Below are positions 5,686 through 11,831 of a DNA stretch of 12,234 bases, piece by piece (the stretch's first letter is position 1; every line of letters starts with the position of its first letter). Under the pieces are notes generated by a model. The model worked only from the letters and a program-made list of their open reading frames with translations. It did no database searches and was not told where the DNA came from. The position numbers and the translations under genes are program-made. Source of the DNA: Methanothermococcus okinawensis (GTDB lineage: Archaea; AGJL01; Methanococci; Methanococcales; Methanococcaceae); the NCBI GenBank assembly GCA_015661585.1, contig DQVU01000221.1:1-12234 (forward strand). The letters run 5' to 3'.

Positions 5686-7260
5686 ATGGTGAATATTCTC
5701 ATAACAGATGAGATACACAAAGATGCTATAGAGATACTTAAGAGAGTTGGTGATGTGGAGATAGCAACTAACCTGAATAAAGAGGAATTAAAGAGAAAAA
5801 TAAAAGATATAGATGTTATAGTTATTAGAAGTGGAACAAAGTTAACAAGAGATGTCTTAGAGCATGCAAAAAAATTAAAAATTATTGCAAGGGCAGGTGT
5901 TGGTGTAGACAACATAGATGTACAGTATGCAACAGAGAGGGGTATTATAGTGGTTAACTCTCCCGATGCATCTTCCATCTCTGTCGCAGAGTTAACCATG
6001 GGTTTGATGTTATCTGCAGCGAGGAATATACCTCAGGCTACAGCCTCCTTAAAGAGGGGAGAGTGGGATAGGAAATCCTTTAAAGGTATAGAACTTTACG
6101 GTAAAACCCTTGGGGTTATTGGACTAGGTAGGATAGGACAGCAGGTGGTGAAGAGGGCGAAGGCATTTGGTATGAATATCGTAGGCTACGATCCCTACAT
6201 ACCTGAGGAAGTTGCGAGGAGTTTAGGTGTTAAGTTATTAAGTGATATAAATGAACTCTGTAAGGTTAGCGATTTCATCACACTCCATGTCCCCTTAACT
6301 CCAAAAACTAGACATATGATAGGTAGGGAGCAGATATCACTGATGAAGAAAAATGCGATAATTATAAACTGTGCAAGGGGAGGATTGATAGATGAGGAGG
6401 CTCTCTACGAGGCTCTAAGGGATAGGAAAATAAGGGCTGCAGCACTGGATGTCTTCGAGGAGGAGCCTCCAAAGGATAACCCCTTACTTAAACTGGACAA
6501 CGTTATAGGTACCCCCCATCAGGGAGCATCTACAGAAGAGGCCCAGAAAAGTGCAGGTATCATCGTTGCAGAACAGGTTGTAAAGATACTTAGGGGAGAA
6601 CCTGCAGAGAATATTGTAAATCTCCCTGCAATACCCTCTGAAAAGATGGGGAAGTTAAAACCCTATATGGATCTTGCAGAGAAGTTGGGGCTTATAGCTA
6701 TACAACTACTTGACAGATCCATAGAAAAGGTGGAGTTGATATATACTGGTGAGTTGGCAAAGGAGGATACAGAGATGGTAAAGAGATCCTTCCTTATAGG
6801 TATGTTATCTCCTATACTCCTTGCAGGTGTCAATCTTGTAAATGCACCTACAGTGGCTAAAAGTAGAAATATAAAGGTGATTGAGGGCACAATATCTGAG
6901 AGTGAGTACGGTAATGCCATAAAGGTGTTGGCAGAGGGTAATTCAGAAAGTGTATCCTTAGTTGGTTCTGTAATAGAAAGTAGGCCTGTACTTAGGGAGA
7001 TTAACGGATACAAGGTAGATATAAAACCTGAGGGCATTATCTGTATAATCAGACACATAGATAGGCCTGGGATGATAGGTAAGGTGGGATTACTCCTAGG
7101 GGACTACGGTATAAACATTGCAGGGATGCAGGTTGGTAGAAAGGAACCTGGAGGAGAGAGTATAATGGTCCTCAACGTGGATCATGTAATACCTGAAGAT
7201 GTGTTGGAGAAGTTGAAAAATTTAGAGAATATAAAGGATGCCAAAGTTATTAATCTCTGA
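5686..7260 (+). CDS. serA: D-3-phosphoglycerate dehydrogenase
   Basis: SerA oxidises 3-phosphoglycerate to 3-phosphohydroxypyruvate with NAD, the first step of serine synthesis. From the ATG at 5686 it has 524 aa, the length of the M. jannaschii enzyme. Visible are the Rossmann GLGRIG (146-151) with Asp169, catalytic Arg231 (NCARGG), Glu260 (FEEEPP) and His278 (TPHQG), then the intervening allosteric domain (about 315-440) and a C-terminal ACT domain (about 452-524, HIDRPGMIGKVGLLLGDYGINIAGMQVGR) that senses serine in this long form. The alternative GTG at 5677 has no SD. GAGGT at 5679-5683 is unusually close to the ATG, so GTG 5689 is another possible start. It is probably co-transcribed with the EamA-type gene that follows without a gap. 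Confidence 0.97.
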   Translation: MVNILITDEIHKDAIEILKRVGDVEIATNLNKEELKRKIKDIDVIVIRSGTKLTRDVLEHAKKLKIIARAGVGVDNIDVQYATERGIIVVNSPDASSISVAELTMGLMLSAARNIPQATASLKRGEWDRKSFKGIELYGKTLGVIGLGRIGQQVVKRAKAFGMNIVGYDPYIPEEVARSLGVKLLSDINELCKVSDFITLHVPLTPKTRHMIGREQISLMKKNAIIINCARGGLIDEEALYEALRDRKIRAAALDVFEEEPPKDNPLLKLDNVIGTPHQGASTEEAQKSAGIIVAEQVVKILRGEPAENIVNLPAIPSEKMGKLKPYMDLAEKLGLIAIQLLDRSIEKVELIYTGELAKEDTEMVKRSFLIGMLSPILLAGVNLVNAPTVAKSRNIKVIEGTISESEYGNAIKVLAEGNSESVSLVGSVIESRPVLREINGYKVDIKPEGIICIIRHIDRPGMIGKVGLLLGDYGINIAGMQVGRKEPGGESIMVLNVDHVIPEDVLEKLKNLENIKDAKVINL

Positions 7261-7270
7261 GAATTTCAGG

Positions 7271-7696
7271 GTGATTGATATAAATAATGAAATTATAGCT
7301 GGGATCCTTATAGCGATCCTCTACGGTGTGGGCACTTTCTTTGCAAAGATAGTCTCTGAAAGGGATCCCTTTATACAGTGGATTATAGTTAATATTGTAG
7401 GAATAGTACTCTCTATCTTTATAATTATGAAAGATCCTCAGAGACTGTGGCAGATACAGGGAAAGATACTGATCTATGGCGTAATATCCGCTGTAATGGT
7501 GGTGTTGGGGAGTCTGCTACTTTACTATATGCTCAATAAGGGAAGGGCCAGTATCGTTGTACCTTTATCCTCCATAGGTCCAGCCATTACTACGGTATTG
7601 GCAGTTGTCTTCCTCAGAGAGTATCTATCTACCAATCAGATGATAGGTATTATACTGGTAATCTTGGGAATAGTACTGCTGTCTATGAATAGTTAA
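7271..7696 (+). CDS. Half-size EamA (DMT superfamily) membrane transporter
   Basis: The protein has about 141 aa and five hydrophobic segments (beginning EIIAGILIAILYG, then IQWIIVNIVGIVLSIFII, a third near GVISAVMVVLGSLLLYYML, a fourth near VVPLSSIGPAITTVLAVVF, and a last MIGIILVILGIVLL). It shows the EamA pattern NKGRASIVVPLSSIGPAITTVLAVVFLREYLS. Full-length EamA proteins have two such domains and ten helices; this has one, so it would work as a dimer. Substrate unknown; export of an amino acid or metabolite is only suggested by the serA neighbour. The start is uncertain: ATG 7238 overlaps serA by 23 nt with a poor SD, GTG 7271 is used here, and GGGTGAT at 7269-7275 would best fit a start near 7280, where only ATA is in frame. 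Confidence 0.82.
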   Translation: MIDINNEIIAGILIAILYGVGTFFAKIVSERDPFIQWIIVNIVGIVLSIFIIMKDPQRLWQIQGKILIYGVISAVMVVLGSLLLYYMLNKGRASIVVPLSSIGPAITTVLAVVFLREYLSTNQMIGIILVILGIVLLSMNS

Positions 7697-7705
7697 AAAA
7701 ATGAT

Positions 7706-7951
7706 TTATAGATTTTTAAGTAATTTTTTAGCACCTTGTGCCCCAATCTGGAGTTTTAAGGCGTTAAGTATTTCGTAGGCATCTTCTATACTCTCAGCGT
7801 TGTTAATAGCCTCCTGAAAACTTTCTCTTTTACCAGGTTCTACTAAATTTATCAGGTAATAAATTGCAAAAACTAATTCGATATACTTCGCCTCCTTCTG
7901 GACTTGATTTCTTATCTCCTCAACAAAATTTTTTATATTTTCAGATGCCAT
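7706..7951 (-). CDS. Small helical protein of unknown function
   Basis: I do not recognise this 81-aa protein. It looks wholly alpha-helical, with an acidic-basic N-terminal helix (SENIKNFVEEIRNQVQKEAKYIE), a hydrophobic helix (LVFAIYYLINLV), a PGKRESF turn and a C-terminal part ending in QGAKKLLKNL. There is no signal peptide, no cysteine and no zinc motif. It is supported as a gene by GGTGAT placed 3 nt before the ATG at 7951 (same SD type as neighbours) and by coding-like composition. Its stop lies only 9 nt from the stop of the convergent EamA gene. An inverted repeat at 7970-7995 sits just upstream. Confidence 0.7.
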   Translation of the reverse strand: MASENIKNFVEEIRNQVQKEAKYIELVFAIYYLINLVEPGKRESFQEAINNAESIEDAYEILNALKLQIGAQGAKKLLKNL

Positions 7952-7969
7952 CTTATCACCAAGATTATA

Positions 7970-7995
7970 ATAGAGAAGTTGATTAAATTCTCTAT
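7970..7995. promoter_or_regulatory. 8-bp inverted repeat upstream of the small helical protein gene
   Basis: ATAGAGAA (7970-7977) and TTCTCTAT (7988-7995) are perfect inverted copies separated by 10 nt. The element lies 19-44 nt before the ATG at 7951, where the TATA box and transcription start of this minus-strand gene should be, so a regulator bound here could block it. It could also form a hairpin in the leader. Confidence 0.35.
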
Positions 7996-8127
7996 ATTAA
8001 TAATTTTTGTTTAGTGAACTAAATCTTAAAGCCCCACTTCACATCAGGAACACATATCAACTATTCCAAAGTTATCCAGTATTTTAATTAATAATGATAA
8101 TTTTTAATAATTTTTTATTTTGATGTA

Positions 8128-8137
8128 TTTATATTAA
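8128..8137 (+). promoter_or_regulatory. Candidate TATA box of the MCM gene
   Basis: TTTATATTAA centred near 8132 predicts transcription from about 8158-8160, a leader of only about 10 nt before ATG 8170. This fits the lack of a strong SD there. Confidence 0.4.
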
Positions 8138-8169
8138 TTGTATTTACAAATTAAAAAGTTGTGGTAACT

Positions 8170-10323
8170 ATGAATAAATTTACAATGGAATACGATGAGG
8201 AAGAATTTATAGAAAAATATGGAGATAAAATAAAGCAGTATATTAAACGTAAATTATCAGAGAGTACTATAAGGAACAACATTTTCGAGTTTAATATAAA
8301 GGATTTCTTAAAGAACTTTCCAGAAGCTTGTGAAGTAAATGATATAATCATAGAGTATCCTATAGAGGTTGAAAATACTCTCTTCCACATATTTAAAGAA
8401 ACCTACAGGGAGGTTTTTGGGGAGGACAGTAAGACAGAGAAGGAGTTGGAGAAGATCCAGATATCCCTAAAGAACCCTATAGGTTGTGAGAAGAAAATAG
8501 AGGATATAAACTCCTTTGACATTAACAAACTTGTAACATTTGAGGGAGATATCATATCTGCAGGTAAAGTATGTGCCCTACTTAAGAAGGCCTACTTCGT
8601 ATGTCCCCGTTGTGGAAAGATTAAGACATATACAATATCTAACTACTTTAAAAAGATACCACGGGTTATATGTGATAGGGAGGATTGTAGAGAAGAGATG
8701 ACGTTAGACTTAGACAGCTCTACCTATGTAAATATCCAGGAGTTGGAGATCCAACAGCCCATAGATCTGATGAAGAATCCAGAGGATCCACCAAAGAGTA
8801 TAAAGGTGTTTCTGGAGAACTCCCAGGGGATATACTCAGGGAGGGTGAAAGTTGTAGGGACTGTTATAAGAAAAAGTACCCGATCCAACCTAACCTCGCC
8901 TATTTTTGAGATATGTGTAAGGAGTAACAGTGTATCCCTGATCGAGAGTTATCAGAAGATAGAGGCTAGAGATGTCCTTAAACCTGATCTTATAGAGGTA
9001 TTGAATGAACTAGGTAAAAAGAAGAACATAGTGGATATACTGTCTAACTACCTTATAGCACAGATTAAGGGATATGAAGTTGTAAAGAAGGCGATATTCC
9101 TACAACAGATAAAGGGATGTACAAAATTTCTACCAGATGGTACTCCTCTAAGGAGGGACAGTCATATACTTCTAATTACAGATCCTGGAGTAGGGAAATC
9201 TACCATGTTGAGGAGGATAGCAAGACTTTTCCCCCAGAACTACTACGCCTCAGTTACCACAGCAACAGGTGGAGGACTTACAGCCAACGTTATAAGGGAG
9301 AGTACAGATATAGGGGATGGATGGGTGGTGAAGCCTGGGGTGTTTGTAAAATCCAACGAAGGTACTGCCTGCATAGATGAACTTACAGTGGATAAGAACG
9401 TTATGAAGTACATCCTCGAGGCTATGGAGTCCCAGACTATCCACGTAAATAAAGGAGGTATAAATGTAAAACTCCCTGCAAGATGTGCTGTCCTTGCAGC
9501 CTGTAATCCAAAGAGAGGGAGGTTCGATCCCAACTTAGGGATTGTTGAGCAGATAGATATACCTCCTCCACTCCTAAGTAGATTCGATCTAATATTCCCA
9601 CTTAGGGATATACCAGATAGGAGGAAAGATGAGGAGATTGCAGAACACATCTTAGATGTCCATATAGAGACTGCAACTAAGGATTACTCTATATTAAAAC
9701 CTATTGAGATAGACGGTATCGTAGTAGATGAAAACCTAATTAAGAGTTATATTATCTACGCCAGAACCTGTGCATACTTCGAGGAGAACCAGGCACTATA
9801 TATGGAGGATGATGTAGATGAGAGGAAGTTAAAGAACCCATATCTAACAAAAGCTGCAAAGAAGATCATCAAGGACTTCTATATAAATATGAGAAAGTTA
9901 GGAGAGGGAGACAACCCAATACCAGTTACAGCCAGACAGTTAGAGGCTATTATAAGGATATCCGAGATGCATGCAAAGGCAAGGTTATCAGAAAAGGTTG
10001 AGGAGAGGGATGCAAAGGTAGCCGTCGAGATTATAGAGGAGTGTCTAAATCAGGTTGCCTACGATCCAGAGACGGGGAAGTACGACATAGGAAAGATCAT
10101 GGGACAACTACCTAAGTCAAAATACGACAAGATGGATAAAATACTAGAGATTATAAAGGAACTCTCTGCACTCTCTAACGATGGTTTAGCCTCAGAAGAT
10201 GATATAATAGAGAGAGCCTCTGAATTTGGCATATCTGAGAAGGAGGTAGAGGAACTACTGGAGAAATTAAAGAGAAATGCCGAGATATACTCACCGAGAT
10301 TTGGATACTACAGGATTACATAG
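8170..10323 (+). CDS. mcm: MCM family DNA helicase, divergent paralogue
   Basis: MCM hexamers unwind DNA at replication forks. From ATG 8170 it has 717 aa. Domains in order: N-terminal domain with zinc motif C145-x2-C148...C168-x4-C173; OB-fold beta domain (about 185-260); AAA+ core with Walker A DPGVGKST (338-345, Lys343), Walker B CIDE (401-404), sensor 1 Asn446 (AACNP), arginine finger Arg471 (LLSRFD) and a sensor 2 Arg589 region; then a C-terminal winged helix (about 650-717). All ATPase residues are present, but consensus stretches differ: ITDPG for GDPG, TATGGGLTA for SSAAGLTA, CIDELTVDKN for CIDEFDKM. Methanococcales are known for several MCM paralogues, and these changes suggest a non-canonical one. 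The GTG at 8161 lacks an SD. No intein is visible. Confidence 0.95.
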   Translation: MNKFTMEYDEEEFIEKYGDKIKQYIKRKLSESTIRNNIFEFNIKDFLKNFPEACEVNDIIIEYPIEVENTLFHIFKETYREVFGEDSKTEKELEKIQISLKNPIGCEKKIEDINSFDINKLVTFEGDIISAGKVCALLKKAYFVCPRCGKIKTYTISNYFKKIPRVICDREDCREEMTLDLDSSTYVNIQELEIQQPIDLMKNPEDPPKSIKVFLENSQGIYSGRVKVVGTVIRKSTRSNLTSPIFEICVRSNSVSLIESYQKIEARDVLKPDLIEVLNELGKKKNIVDILSNYLIAQIKGYEVVKKAIFLQQIKGCTKFLPDGTPLRRDSHILLITDPGVGKSTMLRRIARLFPQNYYASVTTATGGGLTANVIRESTDIGDGWVVKPGVFVKSNEGTACIDELTVDKNVMKYILEAMESQTIHVNKGGINVKLPARCAVLAACNPKRGRFDPNLGIVEQIDIPPPLLSRFDLIFPLRDIPDRRKDEEIAEHILDVHIETATKDYSILKPIEIDGIVVDENLIKSYIIYARTCAYFEENQALYMEDDVDERKLKNPYLTKAAKKIIKDFYINMRKLGEGDNPIPVTARQLEAIIRISEMHAKARLSEKVEERDAKVAVEIIEECLNQVAYDPETGKYDIGKIMGQLPKSKYDKMDKILEIIKELSALSNDGLASEDDIIERASEFGISEKEVEELLEKLKRNAEIYSPRFGYYRIT

Positions 10324-10605
10324 GAAAACCTGCCAATAATTATAACCTGCACATAAAACCTAAGAAACTTATAATTAAATCATTTTCTGATTTAACAATT
10401 CTTTATTATTTTTATTATAAAATTTTTATTGAGATTCTAAAATAAGAAACTACTTTCTTTTTATTATCCTTATTATTTCTGATAAAAATTGAGAATATTT
10501 GTTGGGAATGTAAAATATTGGAAAAATAAAAAAATAATTATGATTATCAACTATCAGCCTCCAGAGGTACTCCTGAACATTTATAAATTTATAAATTAAG
10601 AAAAA
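10324..10605. other. A+T-rich spacer downstream of MCM
   Basis: No gene is seen. A weak hairpin AAATCA-TTTTC-TGATTT (about 10377-10394) followed by T-rich sequence could end MCM transcription. A short patch of higher G+C (about 10548-10578) has no clear reading. TTTATAAATTTATAAATT near 10580-10597 may be a second promoter for the sRNA downstream. Confidence 0.5.
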
Positions 10606-10614
10606 TTATATAAA
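10606..10614 (+). promoter_or_regulatory. TATA box of the C/D sRNA
   Basis: TTATATAAA centred near 10610 predicts a start at about 10637, exactly where the terminal stem of the C/D sRNA begins (10639). The match of spacing and RNA end is good evidence for an independent transcript. Confidence 0.6.
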
Positions 10615-10629
10615 GATGTGGAGACATCT
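10614..10629. repeat. Perfect 6-bp inverted repeat between TATA box and sRNA
   Basis: AGATGT-GGAG-ACATCT lies directly between the TATA box (10606-10614) and the predicted start of the sRNA (about 10637). It is either an operator in the classic repressor position or, if transcription starts from the TATA-like sequence at 10580-10597, a 5' hairpin removed during maturation. Confidence 0.45.
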
Positions 10630-10638
10630 ATATTAGAT

Positions 10639-10697
10639 GGTGGATGATGATCGGTGGTAGCTTCTGACCTGTGATGATTGATGGGCGAACTGACACC
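10639..10697 (+). ncRNA. C/D box guide sRNA (2'-O-methylation guide, 23S rRNA target predicted)
   Basis: All four boxes are canonical and correctly ordered: box C ATGATGA (10644-10650), D' CTGA (10664-10667), a 3-nt spacer, C' GTGATGA (10671-10677), D CTGA (10690-10693). The terminal stem GGTG (10639-10642) pairs with CACC (10694-10697). The guides are 13 nt (10651-10663) and 12 nt (10678-10689), the archaeal spacing. Such RNAs assemble with L7Ae, Nop5 and fibrillarin. The D guide is complementary over 12 nt, with one G-U, to UUCGCCCAUUAA of the archaeal 23S rRNA A-loop (rRNA sequence from memory). The N+5 rule points to a C near E. coli position 2558. The D' guide has 8 contiguous pairs with AAGCUACC just upstream of the peptidyl transferase centre, pointing to the U near E. 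coli 2438; this is less sure. Confidence 0.93.
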
Positions 10698-10698
10698 G

Positions 10699-10965
10699 TT
10701 ATTTATTTTTATCTCCTTTTCTCATAACCATAGAAAATGCTATCGTTCCAACAGGCCCAGCCACAATTATAAGGAGTGCTACCGTTTCTCCAAAAGGTAT
10801 ATTAAATTCCTGGGAGAGCACTACTAAAAAGGTAGCTATTATTATAGCCATTAAACCTTCTCCAATTAGTACGTTGGATGTATTCCTGTGGAAACAGAGT
10901 TTCAGCGATGAAAGTGCTCCAATCATTAGGGAGAACATGGTAAAGTACAAGACATACTCGTTCAT
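10699..10965 (-). CDS. MrpF/PhaF-like small membrane protein, possibly energy-converting hydrogenase subunit EhbB
   Basis: The 88-aa protein has three hydrophobic helices (about residues 4-21, 33-51, 60-80) and a charged C-terminal tail. The spacing resembles MrpF: a first helix, a basic loop (HRNTSNVLIGEG), a second helix, then a third ending in GPVGTIAFSMVMRKGD, close to the MrpF ending GxxGTVAFA. MrpF-like subunits occur in Na+/H+ antiporters and in Eha/Ehb hydrogenases. Methanococcales scatter ehb genes singly round the chromosome, so EhbB is plausible but not shown. ATG 10965 is preceded by GAGGGAT. The stop codon at 10699 lies only two bases beyond the terminal stem of the sRNA on the other strand, so its 3' UTR must run antisense through that sRNA. 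Confidence 0.6.
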   Translation of the reverse strand: MNEYVLYFTMFSLMIGALSSLKLCFHRNTSNVLIGEGLMAIIIATFLVVLSQEFNIPFGETVALLIIVAGPVGTIAFSMVMRKGDKNK

Positions 10966-10995
10966 CGATATCCCTCATTGAGATATTATATTTTA

Positions 10996-11047
10996 ACAGG
11001 ATTTACCTCTTTCATCCTGTACTTAGGAATAATTCAAGGAGGATGAA
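10996..11047 (-). promoter_or_regulatory. Two mutually exclusive hairpins upstream of the MrpF-like gene
   Basis: ACAGGAT (10996-11002) is an inverted match of ATCCTGT (11014-11020). TTCATCCT (11011-11018) can instead pair with AGGATGAA (11040-11047). The two stems share 11014-11018 and cannot form together, a layout seen in leader switches. The segment is 31-82 nt before the start codon at 10965. No known riboswitch class is recognised and it may be chance. Confidence 0.3.
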
Positions 11048-11163
11048 CAAAGAGTTTATTTTTTCAGTGTTTTTATTTTATTTTATCAATAAATTATCAT
11101 ATTTTAAATTTTTTATTATTAAATTTTAAGGAAATTTTACGTTAATCCTGAAATCTCACTCTC

Positions 11164-11340
11164 TTAAATTATCCCTAAATACCTCATAGCCCATACTATA
11201 AAAATTAGAGCCCCAAGTACTACTGCAAACCATACCCAGAGGGTTATAATGTAGTAAAGTTTATACAACCTCTCTATATTTTTCGGGTTGTTCAAAATTC
11301 TCTTCAATGGGTCTATACCTCTGTACTTTCTTTTTTTCAT
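11164..11340 (-). CDS. 58-aa membrane protein of unknown function
   Basis: A short gene read from ATG 11340 to TAA 11164. The N-terminal half is basic (MKKRKYRGIDPLKRILNNP), followed by an aromatic amphipathic stretch (IERLYKLYY) and one long hydrophobic segment (IITLWVWFAVVLGALIFIVWAM) ending in RYLGII. By the positive-inside rule the N-terminus should be cytoplasmic. Its start overlaps the stop of the UPF0216 gene as ATGA, a strong sign of translational coupling and that it is a real gene. I know no function for it. Confidence 0.75.
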   Translation of the reverse strand: MKKRKYRGIDPLKRILNNPKNIERLYKLYYIITLWVWFAVVLGALIFIVWAMRYLGII

Positions 11341-11735
11341 TCTATCACAGGTCCTATTTTAAAGAGGTAGATTGTGGTAGTAGGAAGGTGTCTCCTAACT
11401 ATTCTTAACTCAGGTTTGTAGATATATAGGGAGTCCTCCTTACTGAAGGGATTTATTTCCCTTCCAAGTATTTTGGAGATTATCTTTACCTCCTCACGGC
11501 CACTGATCCTCACAGTCCCAGACTCTAAGGAGGCATCTATCTCTAAAACTATAGGTATCCTTAGATCTAGGTTGTCAGTTAAATCTTTCAGTAGATTTAA
11601 CTCCCTCCTTTTTATCCTATGTCTCTTTCCATTTATAACAACATGAGGTTTTTCCTCTTCTAAAAGTTCCCTCAGTGTTTTTCTCCTAAAGTTTATATTT
11701 AAACTACGTAGGAATCTGTAGATCTCCCTATCCAT
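11337..11735 (-). CDS. UPF0216 (DUF61) family protein
   Basis: The 132-aa product matches the archaeal UPF0216 family by its order of motifs: MDREIYRFL at the start, KTLRELLEEEKP, VVINGKRHRIKRREL, IPIVLEIDASL, GTVRISGREEVKIISKILGR and a C-terminal basic-hydrophobic part. No biochemical role is known to me; the family is restricted to archaea, mainly Euryarchaeota. I chose ATG 11735: GGAGTTGAT lies just before it, and the TTG at 11744 that would add three residues is inside that SD. It overlaps the 58-aa membrane protein gene by ATGA and diverges from mch, sharing about 96 bp of promoter DNA. Confidence 0.85.
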   Translation of the reverse strand: MDREIYRFLRSLNINFRRKTLRELLEEEKPHVVINGKRHRIKRRELNLLKDLTDNLDLRIPIVLEIDASLESGTVRISGREEVKIISKILGREINPFSKEDSLYIYKPELRIVRRHLPTTTIYLFKIGPVIE

Positions 11736-11772
11736 ATATATCAACTCCTATTTAATACTATAAATAAAAAAG

Positions 11773-11780
11773 TATAAAAA
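11773..11780 (+). promoter_or_regulatory. Candidate TATA box of mch
   Basis: TATAAAAA centred near 11776 predicts a start near 11802 and a leader of about 30 nt that includes the SD GGGTGAT (11821-11827) 4 nt before ATG 11832. Confidence 0.45.
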
Positions 11781-11831
11781 TAATATTTAAAAAAAATTTA
11801 AGAAAATAATAAAACAGGTAGGGTGATAGAG

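Noticed and set aside
9243..9650. Open frame of 135 codons on the minus strand within MCM
   Set aside because: Lies across the AAA+ core of MCM; no SD and biased composition typical of an antisense shadow.
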